DNA from: Cylicocyclus nassatus
Lineage: Eukaryota > Nematoda > Chromadorea > Rhabditida > Strongylidae
NCBI GenBank assembly: GCA_958299035.1
Contig: CATQJL010000316.1
Coordinates: 25,583,676 to 25,647,675 of the forward strand
DNA: 64,000 nucleotides
Reading direction: 5' to 3'
Shown: piece by piece, positions 33,601 to 48,200 of the stretch
Position numbering within the stretch: position 1 is the first letter of the stretch
Layout of the letters: the number at the start of each line of letters is the position of its first letter
Notes under the pieces: generated by a model
The model's input: only the letters and a program-made list of their open reading frames with translations
What the model was told of the DNA's origin: nothing
Database searches by the model: none
Position numbers and translations under genes: made by a program

Positions 33601-36600
33601 GTACAACCATCGGTTACCTCTGTTGAGGATAATCATCGGTACAACCATCGGTTGCCTCTGTTGAGGACAATCATCGGTTGCCTCTGTTGAGGACAACCAT
33701 CGTACCAATCATCTGTTGCCTCTGTTGAGGACAACCATCGGTACAACCATCGGTTGTTTCTGTTGAGGACAACCATCGCTACAACCATCGGTGGCCTCTG
33801 TTGAGGACAACCATCGGTACAACCATCGGTTACCTCTGTTGAGGATAATCATCGGTACAACCATCGGTTGCCTCTATTGAGGACAACCATCGGTTGCCTC
33901 TGTTGAGGACAACCATCGGTTGCCTCTGTCGAGGATAACCATCGTACCAACCATCGGTTGCCTCTGTTGAGGACAACCATCGTACCAATCATCTGTTGCC
34001 TCTGTTGAGGACAACCATCGGTACAACCATCGGTGGCCTCTGTTGAGGACAACCATCGGTACAACCATCGGTTGCTTCTGTTGAGGACAACCATCGGTTG
34101 CCTCTTCGAGGACAACCATCGTACCAACCATCGGTTGCCTCTGTTGAAGTCAACCATCGGTTGCCTCTGTTGAGGACAACCATAGGTACAACCATCGGTT
34201 GCTTCTGTTGAGGACAACCATCGGTTGCCTCTTCGAGGACAACCATCGTACCAATCATCTGTTGCCTCTGTTGAGGACAACCATCGGTACAACCATCGGT
34301 TGCCTCTGTTGAGGACAACCATCGGTACAACCATCGGTTGCCTCTGTTGAGGACAACCATCGGTTGCCTCTGTTGAGGACAATCATCGGTGCAACCATCG
34401 GTTGCCTCTGTTGAGGACAACCATCGGTTGCCTCTGTCGAGGACAACCATCGGTTGCCTCTGTTGAGGACAACCATCGGTTGCCTCTGTCGAGGACAACC
34501 ATCGTACCAACCATCGGTTGCCTCTGTTGAGGACAACCATCGTACCAATCATCTGTTGCCTCTGTTGAGGACAACCATCGGTTGCCTCTGTTGAGGACAA
34601 CCATCGTACCAACCATCGGTTGCCTCTGTTGAAGTCAACCATCGGTTGCCTCTGTTGAGGACAACCATCGCTACAACCATCGGTTGCCTCTGTTGAGGAC
34701 AACCATCGGTTGCCTCTGTCGAGGACAACCATCGGTTGCCTCTGTCGAGGACAACCATCGGTACAACCATCGGTTGCCTCTGTTGAGGACAACCATCGGT
34801 TGCCTCTGTTGAGGACAACCATCGGTTGCCTCTGTCGAGGACAACCATCGTACCAACCATCGGTTGCCTCTGCTGAGGACAACCATCGGTACAACCATCG
34901 GTTGCCTCTGTTGAGGACAACCATCGGTACAACCATCGGTTGCCTCTGTTGAGGACAACCATCGGTTGCCTCTGTTGAGGACAATCATCGGTGCAACCAT
35001 CGGTTGCCTCTGTTGAGGACAACCATCGGTTGCCTCTGTCGAGGACAACCATCGTACCAACCATCGGTTGCCTCTGTTGAGGACAACCATCGGTACAACC
35101 ATCGGTTGCCTCTGTTGAGGACAACCATCGGTACAACCATCGGTTGCCTCTGTTGAGGACAATCATCGGTACAACCATCGGTTACCTCTGTTGAGGATAA
35201 TCATCGTACCAACCATCGGTTGCCTCTGTTGAGGACAACCATCGGTACAACCATCGGTTGCCTCTGTTGAGGACAACCATCGGTTACCTCTGTTGAGGAC
35301 AACCATCGGTTGCCTCTGTTGAGGGCAATCATCGGTACAACCATCGGTTCCTCTGTTGAGGACAACCATCGGTACAACCATCGGTTGCTTCTGTTGAGGA
35401 CAATCATCGGTACAACCATCGGTTGCCTCTGTTGAGGTCAACCATCGGTTGCCTCTGTTGAGGACAACCATCGGTACAACTATCGGTTGCTTCTGTTGAG
35501 GACAACCATCGGTTGCCTCTGTCGAGGACAACCATCGGTTGCCTCTGTCGAGGACAACCATCGTACCAACCATCGGTTGCCTCTGCTAAGGACAATCATC
35601 GGTACAACCATCGGTTGCCTCTGTCGAGGACAACCATCGGTTGCCTCTGTCGAGGACAACCATCGTACCAACCATCGGTTGCCTCTGCTAAGGACAACCA
35701 TCGGTACAACCATCGGTTACCTCTGTTGAGGATAATCATCGGTACAACCATCGGTTGCCTCTGTTGAGGACAATCATCGGTTGCCTCTGTTGAGGACAAC
35801 CATCGTACCAATCATCTGTTGCCTCTGTTGAGGACAACCATCGGTACAACCATCGGTTGCCTCTGTTGAGGACAACCATCGCTACAACCATCGGTTGCCT
35901 CTATTGAGGACAACCATCGGTTGCCTCTGTTGAGGACAACCATCGGTTGCCTCTGTCGAGGACAACCATCGTACCAACCATCGGTTGCCTCTGTTGAGGA
36001 CAACCATCGTACCAATCATCTGTTGCCTCTGTTGAGGACAACCATCGGTTGCCTCTGTTGAGGACAACCATCGTACCAACCATCGGTTGCCTCTGTTGAA
36101 GTCAACCATCGGTTGCCTCTGTTGAGGACAACCATCGCTACAACCATCGGTTGCCTCTATTGAGGTCAACCATCGGTTGCCTCTGTTGAGGACAACCATC
36201 GGTACAACTATCGGTTGCTTCTGTTGAGGACAACCATCGGTTGCCTCTGTCGAGAACAACCATCGGTTGCCTCTGTCGAGGACAACCATCGTACCAACCA
36301 TCGGTTGCTTCTGTTGAGGACAACCATCGGTTGCCTCTGTCGAGGACAACCATCGGTTGCCTCTGTCGAGGACAACCATCGGTTGCCTCTGTCGAGGACA
36401 ACCATCGTACCAACCATCGGTTGCCTCTGCTAAGGACAACCATCGGTACAACCATCGGTTGCCTCTGTTGAGGACAACCATCGGTACAACCATCGGTTGC
36501 CTCTGTTGAGGACAACCATCGGTTGCCTCTGTTGAGGACAATCATCGGTACAACCATGGGTTACCTCTGTTGAGGATAATCATCGGTACAACCATCGGTT

Positions 36601-38290
36601 GCCTCTGTTGAGGACAATCATCGGTTGCCTCTGTTGAGGACAACCATCGGTACAACCATCGGTTGCCTCTGTTGAGGACAACCATCGCTACAACCATCGG
36701 TTGCCTCTATTGAGGACAACCATCGGTTGCCTCTGTTGAGGACAACCATCGGTTGCCTCTGTCGAGGACAACCATCGTACCAATCATCTGTTGCTTCTGT
36801 TGAGGACAACCATCGGTTGCCTCTGTCGAGGACAACCATCGTACCAACCATCGGTTGCCTCTGTTGAGGACAACCATCGTACCAATCATCTGTTGCCTCT
36901 GTTGAGGACAACCATCGGTACAACCATCGGTGGCCTCTGTTGAGGACAACCATCGGTACAACCATCGGTTGCTTCTGTTGAGGACAACCATCGGTTGCCT
37001 CTTCGAGGACAACCATCGTACCAACCATCGGTTGCCTCTGTTGAAGTCAACCATCGGTTGCCTCTGTTGAGGACAACCATAGGTACAACCATCGGTTGCT
37101 TCTGTTGAGGACAACCATCGGTTGCCTCTTCGAGGACAACCATCGTACCAATCATCTGTTGCCTCTGTTGAGGACAACCATCGGTACAACCATCGGTTGC
37201 CTCTGTTGAGGACAACCATCGCTACAACCATCGGTTGCCTCTATTGAGGTCAACCATCGGTTGCCTCTGTTGAGGACAACCATCGGTACAACTATCGGTT
37301 GCTTCTGTTGAGGACAACCATCGGTTGCCTCTGTCGAGGACAACCATCGTACCAACCATCGGTTGCTTCTGTTGAGGACAACCATCGGTTGCCTCTGTCG
37401 AGGACAACCATCGGTTGCCTCTGTCGAGGACAACCATCGGTTGCCTCTGTCGAGGACAACCATCGTACCAACCATCGGTTGCCTCTGCTAAGGACAACCA
37501 TCGGTACAACCATCGGTTGCCTCTGTTGAGGACAACCATCAGTACAACCATCGGTTGCCTCTGTTGAGGACAACCATCGGTTGCCTCTGTTGAGGACAAT
37601 CATCGGTACAACCATCGGTTACCTCTGTTGAGGATAATCATCGGTACAACCATCGGTTGCCTCTGTTGAGGACAATCATCGGTTGCCTCTGTTGAGGACA
37701 ACCATCGTACCAATCATCTGTTGCCTCTGTTGAGGACAACCATCGGTACAACCATCGGTTGTTTCTGTTGAGGACAACCATCGCTACAACCATCGGTGGC
37801 CTCTGTTGAGGACAACCATCGGTACAACCATCGGTTACCTCTGTTGAGGATAATCATCGGTACAACCATCGGTTGCCTCTATTGAGGACAACCATCGGTT
37901 GCCTCTGTTGAGGACAACCATCGGTTGCCTCTGTCGAGGATAACCATCGTACCAACCATCGGTTGCCTCTGTTGAGGACAACCATCGTACCAATCATCTG
38001 TTGCCTCTGTTGAGGACAACCATCGGTACAACCATCGGTGGCCTCTGTTGAGGACAACCATCGGTACAACCATCGGTTGCTTCTGTTGAGGACAACCATC
38101 GGTTGCCTCTTCGAGGACAACCATCGTACCAACCATCGGTTGCCTCTGTTGAAGTCAACCATCGGTTGCCTCTGTTGAGGACAACCATAGGTACAACCAT
38201 CGGTTGCTTCTGTTGAGGACAACCATCGGTTGCCTCTTCGAGGACAACCATCGTACCAATCATCTGTTGCCTCTGTTGAGGACAACCATC
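30680..38290. repeat. Higher-order duplication, offset 4,005 bp
   Basis: About 30680-34285 recurs at about 34685-38290 with the same order of 26/38-bp units and the same private variants, for example the lone GGTTCCTCTG unit missing two bases at 31342 and 35347, and the CCATGGGTTAC variant at 32550 and 36555. The copies part at 34286/38291, where GGTAC is replaced by GCTAC. Confidence 0.85.
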
Positions 38291-41200
38291 GCTACAACCA
38301 TCGGTTGCCTCTATTGAGGACAACCATCGGTTGCCTCTATTGAGGACAACCATCGGTTGCCTCTGTTGAGGACAACCATCGGTTGCCTCTGTTGAGGACA
38401 ACCATCGCTACAACCATCGGTTGCCTCTATTGAGGACAACCATCGGTTGCCTCTGTTGAGGACAACCATCGGTTGCCTCTGTCGAGGACAACCATCGTAC
38501 CAACCATCGGTTGCCTCTGTTGAGGACAACCATCGTACCAATCATCTGTTGCCTCTGTTGAGGACAACCATCGGTACAACCATCGGTGGCCTCTGTTGAG
38601 GACAACCATCGGTACAACCATCGGTTGCTTCTGTTGAGGACAACCATCGGTTGCCTCTTCGAGGACAACCATCGTACCAACCATCGGTTGCCTCTGTTGA
38701 AGTCAACCATCGGTTGCCTCTGTTGAGGACAACCATAGGTACAACCATCGGTTGCTTCTGTTGAGGACAACCATCGGTTGCCTCTTCGAGGACAACCATC
38801 GTACCAATCACCTGTTGCCTCTGTTGAGGACAACCATCGGTACAACCATCGGTTGCCTCTGTTGAGGACAACCATCGCTACAACCATCGGTTGCCTCTAT
38901 TGAGGTCAATCATCGGTTGCCTCTGTTGAGGACAACCATCGGTACAACTATCGGTTGCTTCTGTTGAGGACAACCATCGCTACAACCATCGGTTGCCTCG
39001 ATTGAGGTCAACCATCGGTTGCCTCTGTCGAGGACAACCATCGGTTGCCTCTGTCGAGGACAACCATCGTACCAACCATCGGTTGCTTCTGTTGAGGACA
39101 ACCATCGTACCAACCATCGGTTGCCTCTGCTAAGGACAACCATCGGTACAACCATCGGTTGCCTCTGTTGAGGACAACCATCGGTACAACCATCGGTTGC
39201 CTCTGTTGAGGACAACCATCGGTTGCCTCTGTTGAGGACAATCATCGGTACAACCATGGGTTACCTCTGTTGAGGATAATCATCGGTACAACCATCGGTT
39301 GCCTCTGTTGAGGACAATCATCGGTTGCCTCTGTTGAGGACAACCATCGGTACAACCATCGGTTGCCTCTGTTGAGGACAACCATCGCTACAACCATCGG
39401 TTGCCTCTATTGAGGACAACCATCGGTTGCCTCTGTTGAGGACAACCATCGGTTGCCTCTGTCGAGGACAACCATCGTACCAATCATCTGTTGCTTCTGT
39501 TGAGGACAACCATCGGTTGCCTCTGTCGAGGACAACCATCGTACCAACCATCGGTTGCCTCTGTTGAGGACAACCATCGTACCAATCATCTGTTGCCTCT
39601 GTTGAGGACAACCATCGGTACAACCATCGGTGGCCTCTGTTGAGGACAACCATCGGTACAACCATCGGTTGCTTCTGTTGAGGACAACCATCGGTTGCCT
39701 CTTCGAGGACAACCATCGTACCAACCATCGGTTGCCTCTGTTGAAGTCAATCATCTGTTGCCTCTGTTGAGGACAACCATCGGTACAACCATCGGTTGCC
39801 TCTGTTGAGGACAACCATCGCTACAACCATCGGTTGCCTCTATTGAGGTCAACCATCGGTTGCCTCTGTTGAGGACAACCATCGCTACAACCATCGGTTG
39901 CCTCTATTGAGGACAACCATCGGTTGCCTCTGTTGAGGACAACCATCGGTTGCCTCTGTCGAGGACAACCATCGTACCAATCATCTGTTGCTTCTGTTGA
40001 GGACAACCATCGGTTGCCTCTGTCGAGGACAACCATCGTACCAACCATCGGTTGCCTCTGTTGAGGACAACCATCGTACCAATCATCTGTTGCCTCTGTT
40101 GAGGACAACCATCGGTACAACCATCGGTGGCCTCTGTTGAGGACAACCATCGGTACAACCATCGGTTGCTTCTGTTGAGGACAACCATCGGTTGCCTCTT
40201 CGAGGACAACCATCGTACCAACCATCGGTTGCCTCTGTTGAAGTCAATCATCTGTTGCCTCTGTTGAGGACAACCATCGGTACAACCATCGGTTGCCTCT
40301 GTTGAGGACAACCATCGCTACAACCATCGGTTGCCTCTATTGAGGTCAACCATCGGTTGCCTCTGTTGAGGACAACCATCGGTACAACTATCGGTTGCTT
40401 CTGTTGAGGACAACCATCGGTTGCCTCTGTCGAGGACAACCATCGTACCAACCATCGGTTGCTTCTGTTGAGGACAACCATCGGTTGCCTCTGTCGAGGA
40501 CAACCATCGGTTGCCTCTGTCGAGGACAACCATCGGTTGCCTCTGTCGAGGACAACCATCGTACCAACCATCGGTTGCCTCTGCTAAGGACAACCATCGG
40601 TACAACCATCGGTTGCCTCTGTTGAGGACAACCATCAGTACAACCATCGGTTGCCTCTGTTGAGGACAATCATCGGTACAACCATCGGTTACCTCTGTTG
40701 AGGATAATCATCGGTACAACCATCGGTTGCCTCTGTTGAGGACAATCATCGGTTGCCTCTGTTGAGGACAACCATCGTACCAATCATCTGTTGCCTCTGT
40801 TGAGGACAACCATCGGTACAACCATCGGTTGCCTCTGTTGAGGACAACCATCGCTACAACCATCGGTGGCCTCTGTTGAGGACAACCATCGGTACAACCA
40901 TCGGTTACCTCTGTTGAGGATAATCATCGGTACAACCATCGGTTGCCTCTATTGAGGACAACCATCGGTTGCCTCTGTTGAGGACAACCATCGGTTGCCT
41001 CTGTCGAGGATAACCATCGTACCAACCATCGGTTGCCTCTGTTGAGGACAACCATCGTACCAATCATCTGTTGCCTCTGTTGAGGACAACCATCGGTACA
41101 ACCATCGGTGGCCTCTGTTGAGGACAACCATCGGTACAACCATCGGTTGCTTCTGTTGAGGACAACCATCGGTTGCCTCTTCGAGGACAACCATCGTACC

Positions 41201-42175
41201 AACCATCGGTTGCCTCTGTTGAAGTCAACCATCGGTTGCCTCTGTTGAGGACAACCATAGGTACAACCATCGGTTGCTTCTGTTGAGGACAACCATCGGT
41301 TGCCTCTTCGAGGACAACCATCGTACCAATCATCTGTTGCCTCTGTTGAGGACAACCATCGCTACAACCATCGGTTGCCTCTATTGAGGACAACCATCGG
41401 TTGCCTCTATTGAGGACAACCATCGGTTGCCTCTGTTGAGGACAACCATCGGTTGCCTCTGTTGAGGACAACCATCGCTACAACCATCGGTTGCCTCTAT
41501 TGAGGACAACCATCGGTTGCCTCTGTTGAGGACAACCATCGGTTGCCTCTGTCGAGGACAACCATCGTACCAACCATCGGTTGCCTCTGTTGAGGACAAC
41601 CATCGTACCAATCATCTGTTGCCTCTGTTGAGGACAACCATCGGTACAACCATCGGTGGCCTCTGTTGAGGACAACCATCGGTACAACCATCGGTTGCTT
41701 CTGTTGAGGACAACCATCGGTTGCCTCTTCGAGGACAACCATCGTACCAACCATCGGTTGCCTCTGTTGAAGTCAACCATCGGTTGCCTCTGTTGAGGAC
41801 AACCATAGGTACAACCATCGGTTGCTTCTGTTGAGGACAACCATCGGTTGCCTCTTCGAGGACAACCATCGTACCAATCACCTGTTGCCTCTGTTGAGGA
41901 CAACCATCGGTACAACCATCGGTTGCCTCTGTTGAGGACAACCATCGCTACAACCATCGGTTGCCTCTATTGAGGTCAATCATCGGTTGCCTCTGTTGAG
42001 GACAACCATCGGTACAACTATCGGTTGCTTCTGTTGAGGACAACCATCGCTACAACCATCGGTTGCCTCGATTGAGGTCAACCATCGGTTGCCTCTGTCG
42101 AGGACAACCATCGGTTGCCTCTGTCGAGGACAACCATCGTACCAACCATCGGTTGCTTCTGTTGAGGACAACCAT
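37152..42175. repeat. Higher-order duplication, offset 3,070-3,096 bp, with a 497-bp local repeat between
   Basis: About 37152-39105 recurs at 40248-42175. The offset drops from 3,096 to 3,070 after about 37560 because the second copy lacks exactly one 26-bp unit. Between them, about 39318-39810 is repeated at about 39815-40310 (offset 497). The first copy overlaps the second copy of the 4,005-bp duplication, so this event is later. Confidence 0.8.
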
Positions 42176-42299
42176 CGGTTGCCTCTGTCGAGGACAACCA
42201 TCGGTTGCCTCTGTCGAGGACAACCATCGGTTGCCTCTGTCGAGGACAACCATCGTACCAACCATCGGTTGCCTCTGCTAAGGACAACCATCGGTACAA

Positions 42300-45200
42300 C
42301 CATCGGTTGCCTCTGTTGAGGATAATCATCGGTACAACCATCGGTTGCCTCTGTTGAGGACAATTATCGGTACAACCATCGGTTGCCTCTGTCGAGGACA
42401 ACCATCGTACCAACCATCGGTTGCCTGTGCTGAGGACAACCATCGCTACAACCATCGGTTGCCTCTGTTGAGGACAACCATCGGTACAACCATCGGTTGC
42501 CTCTGTTGAGGACAACCATCGGTTGCCTCTGTTGAGGACAATCATCGGTGCAACCATCGGTTACCTCTGTTGAGGACAACCATCGGTTGCCTTTGTTGAG
42601 GACAACCATCGGTACAACCATCGATTGCTTCTGTTGAGGACAACCATCGGTTGCCTCTGTTGAGGACAATTATCGGTACAACCATCGATTGCTTCTGTTG
42701 AGGACAACCATCGGTTGCCTCTGTTGAAGACAACCATCGGTTGCCTCTGTTGAGGACAATCATCGGTGCAACCATCGGTTACCTCTGTTGAGGATAATCA
42801 TCGGTACAACCATCGGTTGCCTCTGTTGAGGACAACCATCGGTTGCCTCTGTTGAGGACAACCATCGGTACAACCATCGATTGGTTCTGTTGAGGACAAC
42901 CATCGGTTGCCTCTGTTGAGGACAACCATCGGTTGCCTCTGTTGAGGACAACCATCGGTACAACCATCGATTGCTTCTGTTGAGGACAACCATCGGTTGC
43001 CTCTGTTGAGGACAATTATCGGTACAACCATCGGTTGCCTCTGTTGAGGACAACCATCGGTTGCCTCTGTTGAGGACAATTATCGGTACAACCATCGGTT
43101 GCCTCTGTTGAGGACAACCATCGGTTGCCTCTGTTGAGGACAACCATCGTACCAACCATCGGTTGCCTCTGCTGAGGACAACCATCGGTACAACCATAGG
43201 TTGCCTCTTTTGAGGACAACCATCGGTACAACCATCGGTTGCCTCTGTTGAGGACAACCATCGTACCAATCATCTGTTACCTCTGTGGAGGACAACCATC
43301 GGTACAACCATCGGTTGCCTCTGTTGAGGACAACCATCGGTACAACCATCGGTTGCCTCTGTCGAGGACAACCATCGTACCAACCATCGGTTGCCTGTGC
43401 TGAGGACAACCATCGCTACAACCATCGGTTGCCTCTGTTGAGGACAACCATCGGTACAACCATCGGTTGCCTCTGTTGAGGACAACCATCGGTTGCCTCT
43501 GTTGAGGACAATCATCGGTGCAACCATCGGTTACCTCTGTTGAGGACAACCATCGGTTGCCTCTGTTGAGGACAACCATCGGTACAACCATCGGTTGCCT
43601 CTGTTGAGGACAACCATCGGTACAACCATCGGTTGCCTCTGTTGAGGACAACCATCGGTTGCCTCTGTTGAGGACAACCATCGGTTGCCTCTGTTGAGGA
43701 CAATCATCGGTGCAACCATCGGTTACCTCTGTTGAGGATAATCATCGGTACAACCATCGGTTGCCTCTGTTGAGGACAATCATCGGTTGCCTCTGTTGAG
43801 GACAACCATCGTACCAATCATCTGTTGCCTCTGTTGAGGACAACCATCGGTGCAACCATCGGTTACCTCTGTTGAGGATAATCATCGGTACAACCATCGG
43901 TTGCCTCTGTTGAGGACAACCATCGGTTGCCTCTGTTGAGGACAACCATCGGTACAACCATCGATTGCTTCTGTTGAGGACAACCATCGGTTGCCTCTGT
44001 TGAGGACAATTATCGGTACAACCATCGGTTGCCTCTGTTGAGGACAACCATCGGTTGCCTCTGTTGAGGACAACCATCGGTGCAACCATCGGTTACCTCT
44101 GTTGAGGATAATCATCGGTACAACCATCGGTTGCCTCTGTTGAGGACAACCATCGGTTGCCTCTGTTGAGGACAACCATCGGTACAACCATCGATTGCTT
44201 CTGTTGAGGACAATTATCGGTACAACCATCGGTTGCCTCTGTTGAGGACAACCATCGGTTGCCTCTGTTGAGGACAATCATCGGTGCAACCATCGGTTGC
44301 CTCTGTTGAGGACAACCATCGGTTGCCTCTGTTGAGGACAATTATCGGTACAACCATCGGTTGCCTCTGTTGAGGACAACCATCGGTTGCCTCTGTTGAG
44401 GACAACCATCGTACCAACCATCGGTTGCCTCTGCTGAGGACAACCATCGGTACAACCATAGGTTGCCTCTGTTGAGGACAACCATCGGTACAACCATCGG
44501 TTGTCCTCTGTTGAGGACAACCATCGTACCAATCATCTGTTACCTCTGTTGAGGACAACCATCGGTACAACCATCGGTTGCCTCTGTTGAGGACAACCAT
44601 CGGTACAACCATCGGTTGCCTCTGTTGAGGACAACCATCGTACCAACCATCGGTTGCCTCTGCTGAGGACAACCATCGGTACAACCATAGGTTGCCTCTT
44701 TTGAGGACAACCATCGGTACAACCATCGGTTGCCTCTGTTGAGGACAACCATCGTACCAATCATCTGTTACCTCTGTGGAGGACAACCATCGGTACAACC
44801 ATCGGTTGCCTCTGTTGAGGACAACCATCGGTACAACCATCGGTTGCCTCTGTCGAGGACAACCATCGTACCAACCATCGGTTGCCTGTGCTGAGGACAA
44901 CCATCGCTACAACCATCGGTTGCCTCTGTTGAGGACAACCATCGGTACAACCATCGGTTGCCTCTGTTGAGGACAACCATCGGTTGCCTCTGTTGAGGAC
45001 AATCATCGGTGCAACCATCGGTTACCTCTGTTGAGGACAACCATCGGTTGCCTCTGTTAAGGACAACCATCGGTACAACCATCGGTTGCCTCTGTTGAGG
45101 ACAACCATCGGTACAACCATCGGTTGCCTCTGTTGAGGACAACCATCGGTTGCCTCTGTTGAGGACAACCATCGGTTGCCTCTGTTGAGGACAATCATCG

Positions 45201-48200
45201 GTGCAACCATCGGTTACCTCTGTTGAGGATAATCATCGGTACAACCATCGGTTGCCTCTGTTGAGGACAATCATCGGTTGCCTCTGTTGAGGACAACCAT
45301 CGTACCAATCATCTGTTGCCTCTGTTGAGGACAACCATCGGTGCAACCATCGGTTACCTCTGTTGAGGATAATCATCGGTACAACCATCGGTTGCCTCTG
45401 TTGAGGACAACCATCGGTTGCCTCTGTTGAGGACAACCATCGGTACAACCATCGATTGCTTCTGTTGAGGACAACCATCGGTTGCCTCTGTTGAGGACAA
45501 TTATCGGTACAACCATCGGTTGCCTCTGTTGAGGACAACCATCGGTACAACCATCGGTTGTCCTCTGTTGAGGACAACCATCGTACCAATCATCTGTTAC
45601 CTCTGTTGAGGACAACCATCGGTACAACCATCGGTTGCCTCTGTTGAGGACAACCATCGGTACAACCATCGGTTGCCTCTGTTGAGGACAACCATCGTAC
45701 CAACCATCGGTTGCCTCTGCTGAGGACAACCATCGGTACAACCATAGGTTGCCTCTTTTGAGGACAACCATCGGTACAACCATCGGTTGCCTCTGTTGAG
45801 GACAACCATCGTACCAATCATCTGTTACCTCTGTGGAGGACAACCATCGGTACAACCATCGGTTGCCTCTGTTGAGGACAACCATCGGTACAACCATCGG
45901 TTGCCTCTGTCGAGGACAACCATCGTACCAACCATCGGTTGCCTGTGCTGAGGACAACCATCGCTACAACCATCGGTTGCCTCTGTTGAGGACAACCATC
46001 GGTACAACCATCGGTTGCCTCTGTTGAGGACAACCATCGGTTGCCTCTGTTGAGGACAATCATCGGTGCAACCATCGGTTACCTCTGTTGAGGACAACCA
46101 TCGGTTGCCTCTGTTGAGGACAACCATCGGTACAACCATCGGTTGCCTCTGTTGAGGACAACCATCGGTACAACCATCGGTTGTCCTCTGTTGAGGACAA
46201 CCATCGTACCAATCATCTGTTACCTCTGTTGAGGACAACCATCGGTACAACCATCGGTTGCCTCTGTTGAGGACAACCATCGGTACAACCATCGGTTGCC
46301 TCTGTTGAGGACAACCATCGTACCAACCATCGGTTGCCTCTGCTGAGGACAACCATCGGTACAACCATAGGTTGCCTCTTTTGAGGACAACCATCGGTAC
46401 AACCATCGGTTGCCTCTGTTGAGGACAACCATCGTACCAATCATCTGTTACCTCTGTGGAGGACAACCATCGGTACAACCATCGGTTGCCTCTGTTGAGG
46501 ACAACCATCGGTACAACCATCGGTTGCCTCTGTCGAGGACAACCATCGTACCAACCATCGGTTGCCTGTGCTGAGGACAACCATCGCTACAACCATCGGT
46601 TGCCTCTGTTGAGGACAACCATCGGTACAACCATCGGTTGCCTCTGTTGAGGACAACCATCGGTTGCCTCTGTTGAGGACAATCATCGGTGCAACCATCG
46701 GTTACCTCTGTTGAGGACAACCATCGGTTGCCTCTGTTGAGGACAACCATCGGTACAACCATCGGTTGCCTCTGTTGAGGACAACCATCGGTACAACCAT
46801 CGGTTGCCTCTGTTGAGGACAACCATCGGTTGCCTCTGTTGAGGACAATCATCGGTGCAACCATCGGTTACCTCTGTTGAGGATAATCATCGGTACAACC
46901 ATCGGTTGCCTCTGTTGAGGACAATCATCGGTTGCCTCTGTTGAGGACAACCATCGTACCAATCATCTGTTGCCTCTGTTGAGGACAACCATCGGTGCAA
47001 CCATCGGTTACCTCTGTTGAGGATAATCATCGGTACAACCATCGGTTGCCTCTGTTGAGGACAACCATCGGTTGCCTCTGTTGAGGACAACCATCGGTAC
47101 AACCATCGATTGCTTCTGTTGAGGACAACCATCGGTTGCCTCTGTTGAGGACAATTATCGGTACAACCATCGGTTGCCTCTGTTGAGGACAACCATCGGT
47201 GCAACCATCGGTTACCTCTGTTGAGGATAATCATCGGTACAACCATCGGTTGCCTCTGTTGAGGACAACCATCGGTTGCCTCTGTTGAGGACAACCATCG
47301 GTACAACCATCGATTGCTTCTGTTGAGGACAATTATCGGTACAACCATCGGTTGCCTCTGTTGAGGACAACCATCGGTTGCCTCTGTTGAGGACAATCAT
47401 CGGTGCAACCATCGGTTGCCTCTGTTGAGGACAACCATCGGTTGCCTCTGTTGAGGACAATTATCGGTACAACCATCGGTTGCCTCTGTTGAGGACAACC
47501 ATCGGTTGCCTCTGTTGAGGACAACCATCGTACCAACCATCGGTTGCCTCTGCTGAGGACAACCATCGGTACAACCATAGGTTGCCTCTGTTGAGGACAA
47601 CCATCGGTACAACCATCGGTTGTCCTCTGTTGAGGACAACCATCGTACCAATCATCTGTTACCTCTGTTGAGGACAACCATCGGTACAACCATCGGTTGC
47701 CTCTGTTGAGGACAACCATCGGTACAACCATCGGTTGCCTCTGTTGAGGACAATCATCGGTTGCCTCTGTTGAGGACAACCATCGTACCAATCATCTGTT
47801 GCCTCTGTTGAGGACAACCATCGGTGCAACCATCGGTTACCTCTGTTGAGGATAATCATCGGTACAACCATCGGTTGCCTCTGTTGAGGACAACCATCGG
47901 TTGCCTCTGTTGAGGACAACCATCGGTACAACCATCGATTGCTTCTGTTGAGGACAATTATCGGTACAACCATCTGTTGCCTCTGTTGAGGACAACCATC
48001 GGTGCAACCATCGGTTACCTCTGTTGAGGATAATCATCGGTACAACCATCGGTTGCCTCTGTTGAGGACAACCATCGGTTGCCTCTGTTGAGGACAACCA
48101 TCGGTACAACCATCGATTGCTTCTGTTGAGGACAACCATCGGTTGCCTCTGTTGAGGACAATTATCGGTACAACCATCGGTTGCCTCTGTTGAGGACAAC

